DNA of 64,000 nt from RBG-16-34-14 sp963727535. Its GTDB lineage: Bacteria > Bacteroidota > Ignavibacteria > Ignavibacteriales > Ignavibacteriaceae. Of this stretch, positions 16,748 through 26,015 are shown piece by piece (position 1 is the stretch's first letter; every line of letters starts with the position of its first letter). The notes beneath the pieces were generated by a model, which saw only the letters and a program-made list of their open reading frames with translations, was not told the DNA's origin and searched no databases. The stretch is taken from contig CAVSGR010000004.1 in NCBI GenBank assembly GCA_963727535.1, positions 397,744 through 461,743 of the forward strand, written 5' to 3'. The translations under genes and the position numbers were made by a program.

Positions 16748-18373
16748 TCAATATTTAATCACCTGGTGATCAAAATTATTGATCTTAAGCTCATCGAATA
16801 ACTTATTCATAAAACCTTCTCCGTATTTATTGTAGAAATAAACGAAATTTAACTCACGTTCCTGTAGATTGTTATTCGGGAAAAGGGAATTAGAAAGCTT
16901 ATCAATTTGCCTTAGAGTAATTTCATGTTTCTTTTTCTGTGCATCAATTGCTTTTGATTTTAATTCATCGAGATAGCCGAGGATTTTTTGCCTGTATTTT
17001 CCGGTAGCGTCAGCAATTGTTTTATCAAATTCAAAAAGCTTTTCTTTAAGACGATCAATAACCACTTCTATCTGATTATTTGATTCAGCAAAAATATCAT
17101 CGATAGAATTTTTAGAAAGAGAATTTATAACTCTCGTTTTTAATTCATCGGAATTAACAAAAACATCTTCAAATGAGAGATTATACTTTTCAAAAATCTT
17201 TTCGAGATTTTTTTCATAAATAGTTGCAGAAATTCTCGGGTAAATTATTGGAGAGGTTAAATCGTAAAAGTCATACAAAGATGATAACTGGGCAAAGTAA
17301 GATATTTCACTAGGTCCACCGACATAAAATGCAGTTGGTAAAATATAATCCTGGCAAATTGGTCTTAATAAAACATTTGCACTAAAGTTCTCAGGTTTAT
17401 TGTCAATCTCATCAATAATTTCTTCCTGTGTAAACTTCTTCCGTTTTCTTCTTAGTCTGAACTCATTCTCAACAGGCTCAATGAGAAATCTACCATCTTC
17501 ATTTCTATAAAAAAGATTTACAGGTCGCACCTTTACCTGCGCGTGATAAATTTCTTCAATTGTCGCGCTGACCTGTACAAGTTTTTCTGTATGCTGTCTG
17601 AAATTATTTATTTCCTTTTTAAAAACAGGTTTTAACAGATTTTTAATTATTATATCCTGTGGATCAAAAATTATCAGACCATATTTATCAAAAAGCCAGA
17701 AGATAAGTTCGCGAAAGGACTGTTTAAATGTTTTCCCAACCGAATAACTTTCCTTCAGTTTCTTTAGCAAGTCAGGCTTGAATTCTGTATCCCGAAGATT
17801 TTTATCAAGATTATCTAAAAAAGCAGATATAGATTCTTTAATTTGTAAATAACCAACGCTTTGCCGGATTTCTTCATCAACAATTTCATCATCATAAGAA
17901 ATTTTTGTTACTTCATTGAGCTCATTTATGACATTTAAAGATCTTACTTCTTCAAAATCGTGATCATCTCCCTCAAGCCAGAAAACAGGAACAAAGTTGT
18001 AAGCGTCGTATCTTTCTTTTAAATGTTCGGCAAGCTTTATTGCAGTAATTATTTTGTAAAAAGTATAAAGTGGTCCACCCAAAATACCAAGCTGCTGTCC
18101 GGTTACTACAGCAAGAGTATTCTTTTCTTTCAACAAATCAATATTGTTTTTTGTCTTTTCGGAAAGGCTAAAACCTTTGTATTGACCGGTAATAATTTTC
18201 GGAACGTCGTTTCTGAATTCCCGGTTAGTTTCAGAGATTGTTTTAAATGTCGTTAAATATTCATCTCTATTTCTGAAATCGTGTTTGTAGAACTTTTTTA
18301 CGTTTTCAAACTCATAAAGATAATCTAGGAAAAGATTGTATTGCCCCGGAATATCTCCAAAGTTAATTTGCAT
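16748..18373 (-). CDS. bshC: Bacillithiol biosynthesis cysteine-adding enzyme
   Basis: A 541-residue protein of the BshC family, which adds cysteine to glucosaminyl-malate in the last step of bacillithiol synthesis. The nucleotide-site stretch VVTGQQLGILGGPLYTFYKIITAIKLAE near residue 90 and VPVFWLEGDDHDFEEV near 128 are typical. A long coiled region follows near 430-500 (DKTIADATGKYRQKILGYLDELKSKAIDAQKKKHEI, given here in parts of the known coiled coil). bshA and bshB are not in the window. Presence of BshC supports a Bacteroidota/Chlorobi-type host. Confidence 0.93.
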   Translation of the reverse strand: MQINFGDIPGQYNLFLDYLYEFENVKKFYKHDFRNRDEYLTTFKTISETNREFRNDVPKIITGQYKGFSLSEKTKNNIDLLKEKNTLAVVTGQQLGILGGPLYTFYKIITAIKLAEHLKERYDAYNFVPVFWLEGDDHDFEEVRSLNVINELNEVTKISYDDEIVDEEIRQSVGYLQIKESISAFLDNLDKNLRDTEFKPDLLKKLKESYSVGKTFKQSFRELIFWLFDKYGLIIFDPQDIIIKNLLKPVFKKEINNFRQHTEKLVQVSATIEEIYHAQVKVRPVNLFYRNEDGRFLIEPVENEFRLRRKRKKFTQEEIIDEIDNKPENFSANVLLRPICQDYILPTAFYVGGPSEISYFAQLSSLYDFYDLTSPIIYPRISATIYEKNLEKIFEKYNLSFEDVFVNSDELKTRVINSLSKNSIDDIFAESNNQIEVVIDRLKEKLFEFDKTIADATGKYRQKILGYLDELKSKAIDAQKKKHEITLRQIDKLSNSLFPNNNLQERELNFVYFYNKYGEGFMNKLFDELKINNFDHQVIKY

Positions 18374-18524
18374 TAATTCTCCGATTTGTTTTGATTCTAA
18401 AGTAGAAAAGTATAAAAAACTCTTAAGCTTAACAAATTAAATGGGTTTACCTTAAACTGCATAAAAGTGCTTTTAAAGGATTTAATAATTCTTTATCTTC
18501 ATTAACAAAAATTAGCAGGTAAGG

Positions 18525-19541
18525 GTGGAAATTAATCCTCTGAAATATTTTACAATTCCCAGAGCTTTTAATGTTTTGAAGGTCATAGGCTCGTTTGTGG
18601 TATCCCGAATTGTACGCAAACCTGTTGTTTGGGGGATGCCTATAAGTTATTCTATTGAACCTACTAATCATTGTAATCTAAAATGCCCTGAATGTCCTTC
18701 CGGTTTGGGAGCCTTAACCCGCCCTCTTGGTTTACTTTCAGTAGACGATTTTAAGAATATAGTAAATCAAATTAAGGGTACAGGTTTTTATGTGCAGCTT
18801 TATTTCCAGGGAGAACCTTACATAAACAAAAATCTTCCTGAAATGATAAAGTTTGCGCAAAACAAAAATATTTATGTTTCAATAAGCACCAACGGTCATT
18901 ATATAAATGAAAAAACTGTCGGTAACATAATTGAGAATGCGCCAGATAAATTAATCTTTTCCGTTGACGGACTCGATGAAGAAAGTTATCAAAATTACAG
19001 AGTAGGCGGTTCATTTAAAAAGGCGGATGAGGGTTTAAGGTTGCTGATCAGAAAAAGAGATCAGCTAAAAAAGAAAAAACCCTTTGTAGAATTTCAATTC
19101 ATTGTTATGAAGCAAAACGAACATATGCTCGATGAAGTTATAAAATATGGTAAAGATACAGGTGTAGATAAAGTTGTTTTTAAGACAATGCAGGTTTCAT
19201 CTTATGAAAGTGCTTTACATTTTTTACCATCGAATAAAAAGTACAGAAGATATGTTGTAAGTAATGGAGAAGTTAAGATTAAAAATAAGTTGAAAGATCA
19301 TTGCTTCGCCTTGTGGAGAACTTCTGTTATAACATGGGATGGGAAGGTTGTTCCCTGCTGTTTTGATAAGGATGCTAATTTTGGTTTGGGCGAATTGAAA
19401 GACAATTCAATGAAAGATATTTGGATATCAAAACCTTACCAGGATTTCAGGCAGGGAGTTCTTAATAATAGGAAAGGTTTGGGTATGTGTACCAATTGTA
19501 CGGAAGGATTAAAAATAAATATTTTAGAACTTGAACATTGA
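18525..19541 (+). CDS. Radical SAM protein with SPASM-type C-terminus
   Basis: A 338-residue enzyme. The cluster motif CNLKCPEC lies near residue 50 (CxxxCxxC). YFQGEPYINK and STNGHYI follow as the GEP-type and beta-strand landmarks. C-terminal cysteines (DHCFALW, VPCCFDKDANFG, MCTNC) match an auxiliary iron-sulfur SPASM/twitch domain. The start is GTG at 18525 after AGGTAAGG. It is followed within seven bases by a membrane protein gene and then a glycosyltransferase, so it probably modifies a lipid or glycan intermediate. The exact reaction is not predictable. Confidence 0.85.
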   Translation: MEINPLKYFTIPRAFNVLKVIGSFVVSRIVRKPVVWGMPISYSIEPTNHCNLKCPECPSGLGALTRPLGLLSVDDFKNIVNQIKGTGFYVQLYFQGEPYINKNLPEMIKFAQNKNIYVSISTNGHYINEKTVGNIIENAPDKLIFSVDGLDEESYQNYRVGGSFKKADEGLRLLIRKRDQLKKKKPFVEFQFIVMKQNEHMLDEVIKYGKDTGVDKVVFKTMQVSSYESALHFLPSNKKYRRYVVSNGEVKIKNKLKDHCFALWRTSVITWDGKVVPCCFDKDANFGLGELKDNSMKDIWISKPYQDFRQGVLNNRKGLGMCTNCTEGLKINILELEH

Positions 19542-19547
19542 AAGTTT

Positions 19548-20525
19548 ATGGAATCAGTTGCGATAAAAAAATATATAACCGATTTTTTTACTCTTAATAA
19601 GAATAAAATATTTTTATTTCTTAAGATTATTGTTGCGGGCGGGTTAATTTTCTTTATTGCTACAACTGTAAAAATTTCAAAAATTGTCGATGCTTTTGAA
19701 AATGCAAATTATATGCTGATTGCAGCCGCTTTTATTTTGGTTATACCAAATGTATTTCTTCAATATTGGAAATGGCTTTTAACCTGTGACACAATTCTAA
19801 ATTATAAAAAAAAGAAAGTAATCTTAATTTCGCTTTTCCAGGGATTTGCGGCAGGGGCTTTTACTCCTTTCAGGCTTGGTGAATATTTTGGCAGGGCGTT
19901 TCTCTTTAAAGAAAGGACTTTGCTAAAAATTACTATTGCGACTGTTATTGATAAATTTTTTCCTCTTGCAATTGTTGCATTTACCGGGGCTTTGGCAAGT
20001 ATTTTATTCGTTCATTTTTTTTATAACGTAACGATTTATATCACAATTGCTTTATTTGTAGTTGTATTTACTCTCTTCTATTTGCTTATTCTTCTTTTGA
20101 TCGATCCCGAGTTCTGGAATAATTTTCTTTTTAATAAGATAAGGAAATCGAGGTATTATAGATTTTTTAACAAAATGAATTTTATAAAAAATCTTGACAG
20201 AAAATACTCACTGAAAATGTTTTCGATTTCAATTCTCTTTTATCTCTGTTTTATTACTCAATTTGTTATACTTGTCTTTGCATTCAGCGGTCAATTTAAT
20301 TTTGCGAATTTCTATTGGGCAGCTATTCTTGTAATGTTTACAAAAACTTTTTTCCCCGCAATATCTCTTAGTGAAATTGGAATCAGAGAAGGTGCATCTG
20401 TTTTTTTTCTTGGACAAATGGGTGTTAATGCCGCATCTGCTTTTGACGCTGCAATATTCCTTTTCTTTATTAATATTCTTATTCCTTCTTTAATTGGTTT
20501 ATCTTTATTATTTAAGAAGAAATAA
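19548..20525 (+). CDS. LPG-synthase-like transmembrane (UPF0104/AglD-type) protein
   Basis: A 325-residue inner-membrane protein with about eight to nine spans. The stretch GFAAGAFTPFRLGEYFGRA near 105 is the hallmark of this family, also found as the flippase part of lysylphosphatidylglycerol synthase; SEIGIREGASVFFLG near 270 is the second conserved block. No soluble catalytic domain is present. It lies between the radical SAM gene and a GT2 gene, whose ATG overlaps this gene's stop by one base. A role in moving or building a lipid-linked glycan is inferred from context. Confidence 0.82.
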   Translation: MESVAIKKYITDFFTLNKNKIFLFLKIIVAGGLIFFIATTVKISKIVDAFENANYMLIAAAFILVIPNVFLQYWKWLLTCDTILNYKKKKVILISLFQGFAAGAFTPFRLGEYFGRAFLFKERTLLKITIATVIDKFFPLAIVAFTGALASILFVHFFYNVTIYITIALFVVVFTLFYLLILLLIDPEFWNNFLFNKIRKSRYYRFFNKMNFIKNLDRKYSLKMFSISILFYLCFITQFVILVFAFSGQFNFANFYWAAILVMFTKTFFPAISLSEIGIREGASVFFLGQMGVNAASAFDAAIFLFFINILIPSLIGLSLLFKKK

Positions 20526-21661
20526 TGGCTGAACCGATTCTAATTATTTGTTTTACCTTACTCCTTCTATTTTATATCTATTTTATCTTATCAGTTTATG
20601 CCGGGTTGAGTAAAAATTATGTTGATGTAAAACTTAAAGAGGTAAATGAATTTGTCAGCTTGTTAATTCCGTTTAGAAATGAATCTGAAAATATTTTGAA
20701 AAGTCACGAAAGCATTGAAAATCAGACATACCCTAAGGACAAATTCGAAGTAATTTATATCAATGATTCTTCCACGGATGATTCTCTTTCAAAGTTGATG
20801 GAAGCAAAAAAATCATCTAACATTAAAGTTATTTCTCTTCCCGATGATTTCCTTCCAAATGCACACAAAAAAAGAGCAGTAAGATTCGGAATAGAAAATT
20901 GTAATGGCGAAATAATCGTTACGACCGATGCAGATTGTGCTTATCAAAAGGAATGGCTTGTAACTTTACTTAGTTATTACGATGAAACTACAGGTTTCGT
21001 TTCTGGTCCTGTAGAATTTGAAAAAGGGAAAACTCTGTTTGATAAGATCCAAAGAATTGAATTTGCAGGATTAATTCTGGCAGGCGCTGGTTTAATCGGA
21101 ATAGACAAACCAACAATTTGTAATGCCGCGAATTCATCTTACAGGAAAAGTTCTTACAAGTCTGTAAATGGTTTTGATGATAATCTTCATCTTTCTTCCG
21201 GTGATGATGAGATTTTAATGCAAAAGATCTGGAGAAAGGGAAAAGATAAAATTAAGTTTTGTATGAACCGAAAAGCAGTCGTGTTATCAGCATCGAACAA
21301 AACTTTCTCACAATTTTATCAACAAAGGAAAAGATGGGCGAGCAAAGGATTATTCTATATTAATAAATTTCTCATTCTGAAGCTGGTTTTAATTTTTCTT
21401 TTCTATTTTTGTTTAATAGTTCAGCTAATAGTCGGTTTTACATTCGCTTCAACATTTCTGATAACATTTCTTATTTCATTTCTTATAAAAATCATTTTAG
21501 AATATGCCATCCTTAGGAAAGGTGTAAAATTACTATTTGATAAGGACTTACTTAAACCCTTTCTTATCACAGAACTTCTTCATATTCCATACATTGTTTT
21601 ATTCAGCATCGCCGGGGCATTTGGAAAATTCAAATGGAAAGACAGAACTGTAAAACGCTGA
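20525..21661 (+). CDS. Membrane glycosyltransferase family 2
   Basis: A 378-residue GT-A enzyme. An N-terminal helix (residues 5-25) precedes the catalytic domain: LLIPFRNESENI, YINDSSTDDSLS (near 80), TTDADCAY (the DxD-type metal site, near 138), SGDDEILMQKIW (near 222) and QQRKRWASKG (near 262). Two or three C-terminal spans follow. These features are those of a processive-type or CESA-like transferase using a nucleotide sugar on the cytosolic face. It is the third gene of the radical SAM operon. Confidence 0.87.
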   Translation: MAEPILIICFTLLLLFYIYFILSVYAGLSKNYVDVKLKEVNEFVSLLIPFRNESENILKSHESIENQTYPKDKFEVIYINDSSTDDSLSKLMEAKKSSNIKVISLPDDFLPNAHKKRAVRFGIENCNGEIIVTTDADCAYQKEWLVTLLSYYDETTGFVSGPVEFEKGKTLFDKIQRIEFAGLILAGAGLIGIDKPTICNAANSSYRKSSYKSVNGFDDNLHLSSGDDEILMQKIWRKGKDKIKFCMNRKAVVLSASNKTFSQFYQQRKRWASKGLFYINKFLILKLVLIFLFYFCLIVQLIVGFTFASTFLITFLISFLIKIILEYAILRKGVKLLFDKDLLKPFLITELLHIPYIVLFSIAGAFGKFKWKDRTVKR

Positions 21662-21812
21662 AAAATTCATTGTCTATTTAATTATCAGACTGTTCAACTT
21701 TGTGTACAAATCTTTGTAAAAATCCTTCCATTTCTTCTAAAATTATAAAGATTTTATTGGCATGATCGTTGGCTTTTCAGATGTAAAGTAAAAATACTCA
21801 TAGAGGTATGAA

Positions 21813-23129
21813 ATGAAAAAGCTCATAATTATAACCGCAATTCTGATTACAGGATTTATTAGTTCAACAAAATCAGAAACTAAAATTATTAATAATCCAG
21901 GTTTTGAATACGGATTTTTCTATACAAACTTAGCACCTTATGGAACCTGGATGGAAATTAACGATGGGTTAGTCGTTTGGCATCCAACTGACATACAAGA
22001 AGGTTGGGCTCCATATAGAGACGGACGCTGGATATGGACAGGCGACGGCTGGTACTGGGATTCTTATGAGCCTTTTGGTTATATAGTTTTCCATTATGGT
22101 CGCTGGTACTATGATGATTATTACGGCTGGTTATGGGTCCCTGATAATGAGTGGGCTCCTGCGTGGGTCGACTGGCGTTACGACAGTGATTACATAGGCT
22201 GGGCTCCACTTCCTCCTTATGCGATATTTACCATTGGTATCGGGATACATTATACTTATGATTATTACGTCCCTTATTATAACTGGTATTTTGTAAAATA
22301 CAGATATTTCTGCGACCCTTATGTCTATAAATATTATGCTGCTCCAAAGTACAGACACAATATTTATAACAGAACGAAATATCGCAACAATTATGGTTAC
22401 AGGAATGGCAGAGTTGTAAACAACGGTGTTGATATTAATTATGTAAGAGAAAGAACAAACCAGAATATAAGACAACGTAATATTGTTGCTGTAAGTGATT
22501 ACAAAGAAGTTGAAAAATTTAGAGGAAAAGATACTGAAGCGATAAGAACATTTGTAGCTTCCAAAGATCAATTGACCAGAACAGACGTAAGAGATGTTAA
22601 AATTGAAAAGCAAAATAGAAGAACTTCTCTTGATATTACAAAAGTAAGATTGGGAAAAGACAACAGCGAAGTTAAAGAAAGGAATACCGGAACTGTTAAA
22701 CAAAAAGAAGTTATAAAAGACAAAAACATTACGTTGGAGAAATTAAAAAACGAAAAGAAAGATGGAATAATATATAAAGGAAAGACTGAAAATAATCCTG
22801 AGATAAGAAAAGAAAATAAGAATGATGTTAAGGTGAACAAAGATGTCCAGGTTGAAAAAAGAAAAGAATATAACATCGTTCCTGAGAAGAAAATCGAAAG
22901 AAAAGAAGTTAAAAAAGTTGAAGTGAATGTTAATAGAAACAATAATGAAATCAGTAAGCCGGAAATAAAAAGAAAAAGTACAAACAACAATAAACCGGTC
23001 ATTCAGTCAAAAAGAAACGAGACCAAGCCAGAAGTAAAGAGAAATAATACTTCTAATAGTAAGCCGGTGCCAAATAGAGTAGAAAGAAAAAGTGACTCCG
23101 ACAAGACTGAAAAGAGAAAAACAAGATAA
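21813..23129 (+). CDS. Secreted Trp/Tyr-rich DUF6600-like protein with basic tail
   Basis: A 438-residue protein with a signal peptide (MKKLIIITAILITGFISSTKS). Residues 30-150 contain repeated WxP/GxWxW units (YGTWMEINDGLVVWHP, GRWIWTGDGWYWDSYEP, GRWYYDDYYGWLWVPDNEW, WVDWRYDSDYIGWAPLPP), as in DUF6600 proteins. The second half, from about 220, is a highly charged Lys/Glu/Arg/Asn-rich region without predicted fold. It is probably periplasmic or surface located. The gene ends in a strong terminator. Function unknown. Confidence 0.78.
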   Translation: MKKLIIITAILITGFISSTKSETKIINNPGFEYGFFYTNLAPYGTWMEINDGLVVWHPTDIQEGWAPYRDGRWIWTGDGWYWDSYEPFGYIVFHYGRWYYDDYYGWLWVPDNEWAPAWVDWRYDSDYIGWAPLPPYAIFTIGIGIHYTYDYYVPYYNWYFVKYRYFCDPYVYKYYAAPKYRHNIYNRTKYRNNYGYRNGRVVNNGVDINYVRERTNQNIRQRNIVAVSDYKEVEKFRGKDTEAIRTFVASKDQLTRTDVRDVKIEKQNRRTSLDITKVRLGKDNSEVKERNTGTVKQKEVIKDKNITLEKLKNEKKDGIIYKGKTENNPEIRKENKNDVKVNKDVQVEKRKEYNIVPEKKIERKEVKKVEVNVNRNNNEISKPEIKRKSTNNNKPVIQSKRNETKPEVKRNNTSNSKPVPNRVERKSDSDKTEKRKTR

Positions 23130-23153
23130 TTCCCTAATCTCTCTCCCTCCAAT

Positions 23154-23184
23154 AAGCGGTATTGACCAAGGGTTGATGCCGCTT
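23154..23184 (+). terminator. Rho-independent terminator
   Basis: Arms AAGCGGTATTGACC and GGTTGATGCCGCTT pair over 14 positions with wobbles, then TTTTTTAATTTT. It lies 25 bases after the DUF6600-like gene. Confidence 0.75.
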
Positions 23185-23269
23185 TTTTAATTTTAGGGTT
23201 TTTATTTTAAATATTTATTTAATCAATGGCTTTGGTACCTCAATTCATATTAACTCATTAAGCTACTGA

Positions 23270-23413
23270 GATCAAAGCATTCTTTCGATTCATTCACCTG
23301 GATTCATGCAATTGGATTTTTTAACCGATGGAAAAGTTCGTCTTGGTGTTTATACTGTTGCCGATGATAATGAGTCATCAGAGGCATTTTCTATGTGGCT
23401 GTTTAAGCTATAA
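23270..23413 (+). pseudogene. C-terminal remnant of an unknown protein
   Basis: An open frame with no start codon near its 5' end, from after TGA at 23267, reads SIHSPGFMQLDFLTDGKV and ends SEAFSMWLFKL, stop. The composition looks like real coding sequence, perhaps the C-terminal strand region of a phosphoesterase-like protein. Nothing upstream continues it. The rest of 23185-23470 holds no gene that I can see. Confidence 0.35.
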
Positions 23414-23470
23414 AAGGGGAACAAGTGTGTGATTTTTCTTTTGAAAATTATTAGCTATATTTAAATCAAC

Positions 23471-23824
23471 ATGAGTAATCTACAGGGTAAATACAGAAAT
23501 AAGCTTTCCACTTTATTTTTATGTGTTTATTTATCATTTCTCGTTGTTGGAATATTTCATCATCATCATTATGATCTTGATAATCCCCAAAGTTTTGATA
23601 TAAATTCTAACCAGGTTCCTTTAGCAAGTTTTGATCTTACAAACGATTATTCTCCCTGTTTCCTGAACAGTTTTTCGAGCACTATTCTTAATTATGAATT
23701 TGCATCAGTAAGAATCGTTAAACCTTTAACGGCTTGCTGTGAAAAACTATTTGTCGAGAAAAAAGATTTTAGAAATTATCCTCACTTTAATAATTTAACA
23801 CTTCGTGCACCCCCAATCTCCTGA
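23471..23824 (+). CDS. Small His/Cys-containing membrane protein at head of metal cluster
   Basis: A 117-residue protein with one N-terminal hydrophobic segment (LSTLFLCVYLSFLVVGIF), directly followed by HHHHYD. Later cysteines (SPCFLN, ACCEKL) could also bind metal. I know no family. It lies 75 bases upstream of an outer-membrane barrel and the Znu-type importer, all on the same strand. A metal-handling or sensing role is inferred from the histidine cluster and position only. Confidence 0.6.
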   Translation: MSNLQGKYRNKLSTLFLCVYLSFLVVGIFHHHHYDLDNPQSFDINSNQVPLASFDLTNDYSPCFLNSFSSTILNYEFASVRIVKPLTACCEKLFVEKKDFRNYPHFNNLTLRAPPIS

Positions 23825-23899
23825 TCATTTCAACTAAATATCTTCATCTGTCTTATTCAGAGCGAAGATAGCCTACTATAATAAATAATTAGGAGATAC

Positions 23900-25084
23900 T
23901 TGATGAAAAACTATTTGGTAGTTCTTTTCATATTCATTATTACGATAAAAGGTTTATGTCAATCGAATGTAAACCCGGATATAAGTTTAATTGGTACCTT
24001 TAATACTACAACCGACTTAACAAAAGATTCTCCCGACAAAGGAAAGATAAATTTTGAAATGCCGGAGATGGAACTTTTTGTTGACGGTTACTTAAATCCC
24101 TATGCACGCGGCGCAGGAAATATTTCTTATGAAGGTGGTGAATTTTCGGTGGAAGAATTGTACGCAAATATTGTCAGGGGACTTCCTTTAGATGCTCAGA
24201 TAAAAGCGGGAAAGTATCTTGTTGGATTCGGACAGTTAAATATTGTTCATCCACATGCCTGGGCATTTGTTGAGCGTCCATTGTTTCACCAGGTATATTT
24301 TGGTCCAGACGGTTTTAACGATATAGGCTTTAATTTTAGTTTTATTCTTCCTACTTCATTTTATTCAAACCTTGATCTCGGGATTTATAAAGGAGATGCA
24401 ATAGGGCACAGTGAAGTTGCGGATCCTACTGAAGAATCTATTGCAAATCATAGAGGCAGAAGTCCAATATTTGTAGGAAGGCTGGGAACTTTCTTTTCTC
24501 TTGGAGATTATTCAAATCTTGGGATTGGATTAAATGGTTCTTATGGTGTTCATGCAAAAATGGATTTAAATACTTCAGGAGATTCAACCGCCGCACTAAT
24601 TAATAAATCACTTAATTATACTTATGCAGGATTGGATTTCAAATTCAAGTATCGCCCGGATGATTATACTGCCTTAACTATTCAAGGAGAAACAATTCTT
24701 AATCATCGTGATGTTTTACGTGACGGCGTAATCGGAATAAATTTTCCAAAGCAAAGTTTACAGACAATTAATACCTACGGTGCTTTTATCTATGTAGATT
24801 ATTTATTCGAAAAAATGTACAGCTTTGGTGCGAAATACGATTATACAAACGGAATTGTGGATGATGTCCCGGGTTTTAATACTTTATCGAATGATGATAA
24901 AAATAATACTCAGGGATTAACAGCCTGGCTTGGTTATTATCCTGTTGAGCATACACTTGCTTTCAGATTAAATGTTCAGCATTTGTTTTATAATTATGCG
25001 GACGGAACTGCAAGAGACGGTTCTACAAATATCACTTTACAAATGATATTTTCTATAGGACCACATAAAGCTCATCCATTTTAA
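23900..25084 (+). CDS. Outer-membrane beta-barrel protein of metal-uptake cluster
   Basis: A 394-residue protein with a signal peptide (MKNYLVVLFIFIITIKGLCQ). It contains many alternating amphipathic strands and a terminal aromatic-rich strand (NITLQMIFSIGPHKAHPF), typical of outer-membrane barrels. EEL..GLPLDAQIKAGKYLVGFGQLN near 90-110 and HPHAWAFVERP follow. No TonB plug domain is visible, so a porin-like channel is more likely than a TonB receptor. It immediately precedes the ZnuA-type binding protein, so zinc or manganese passage is likely. Confidence 0.75.
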   Translation: MMKNYLVVLFIFIITIKGLCQSNVNPDISLIGTFNTTTDLTKDSPDKGKINFEMPEMELFVDGYLNPYARGAGNISYEGGEFSVEELYANIVRGLPLDAQIKAGKYLVGFGQLNIVHPHAWAFVERPLFHQVYFGPDGFNDIGFNFSFILPTSFYSNLDLGIYKGDAIGHSEVADPTEESIANHRGRSPIFVGRLGTFFSLGDYSNLGIGLNGSYGVHAKMDLNTSGDSTAALINKSLNYTYAGLDFKFKYRPDDYTALTIQGETILNHRDVLRDGVIGINFPKQSLQTINTYGAFIYVDYLFEKMYSFGAKYDYTNGIVDDVPGFNTLSNDDKNNTQGLTAWLGYYPVEHTLAFRLNVQHLFYNYADGTARDGSTNITLQMIFSIGPHKAHPF

Positions 25085-25110
25085 GAGAATTTTATTAACG
25101 AGGTAAAAAA

Positions 25111-25983
25111 ATGAAAAAATTATTAGTTGTATTTATGATGCTTATGAGCAGCTTAAGTTTTGCAAATGTAAAAGCTGTCACCACCTTAACAATTATTTAT
25201 GATCTTGTAAAAAATATCGGGAAAGATAAAGTTGATGTAGATTATCTTTGCAGGGGCAACCAGGACCCGCATTTTCTTGAAGTAATGCCGAGTTATATGT
25301 TAAAATTAAGAAATGCCGATTTGATATTTGAAGTCGGGTTGGATCTTGAAAAATGGCTTCCCCAATTAATTGATGGTTCAAGGAATACAAATGTTCAGAT
25401 TGTTGATCTTTCCCGCGACATTGACAAGAAAGAAGTTCCGACAACAAAGATGGATGCGCGATACGGTGATGTCCATCCTTATGGAAATCCACATTACTAT
25501 TTGGATCCGCTCGATGTTAAAATAATGGCAAAGGAAGTATTCGATGCATTGTCAACACAGGATCCAGAAAATACTGATTATTATGAAACAAATTATAACG
25601 ATTATATCAAACAGCTAGACACAAAAATATCCGAGTGGGCAAATAAAATGGCTAAAGCTAAAGGCAAGCCGATTGTATTTTTCCATTCTACCTGGGTTTA
25701 TTTTGCCGATCAATATGGAATCAAAACAGCCGGATTTGTTGAGCCAAAGCCCGGTATTCCGCCAACTCCTTCTCATAATGCAGAAGTTATAAATCTTATT
25801 AAAAAAGGTGGGGTTAAAATAATTGTTATGGAAGATTATTACAGCGACGCAGCTCCAAATCAGATTGCGCGAATAACAGGAGTAAAAGTAATAAAAATTC
25901 CTGGGGTATACGGGAAGGAAGGGATAGACAGCTATTTCAAAATGATGGATTATATCGTTGACCAGGTAGCTAACAACATTTAG
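25111..25983 (+). CDS. znuA: Zinc/manganese ABC transporter binding protein
   Basis: A 290-residue cluster A-I solute-binding protein with a signal peptide (MKKLLVVFMMLMSSLSFA). Metal ligand positions are visible: GNQDPHFLEV (His near 53), NPHYYLDP (His near 128), FFHSTWVYFADQYG (His near 192) and VMEDYYSD (acid near 257). The His-rich loop of many zinc-specific members is absent, so manganese cannot be excluded. It sits in the periplasm and delivers metal to the permease encoded two genes on. Confidence 0.9.
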   Translation: MKKLLVVFMMLMSSLSFANVKAVTTLTIIYDLVKNIGKDKVDVDYLCRGNQDPHFLEVMPSYMLKLRNADLIFEVGLDLEKWLPQLIDGSRNTNVQIVDLSRDIDKKEVPTTKMDARYGDVHPYGNPHYYLDPLDVKIMAKEVFDALSTQDPENTDYYETNYNDYIKQLDTKISEWANKMAKAKGKPIVFFHSTWVYFADQYGIKTAGFVEPKPGIPPTPSHNAEVINLIKKGGVKIIVMEDYYSDAAPNQIARITGVKVIKIPGVYGKEGIDSYFKMMDYIVDQVANNI

Positions 25984-26015
25984 CATTATTATTTAATAAA
26001 AACAATTTTTAGGAA

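Noticed and set aside
22131..23002. Long minus-strand open frames (144 and 190 codons) opposite the Trp/Tyr-rich protein
   Set aside because: They mirror the low-complexity Lys/Glu/Asn-rich coding strand and give Leu/Phe/Ser-rich nonsense with no start signal.
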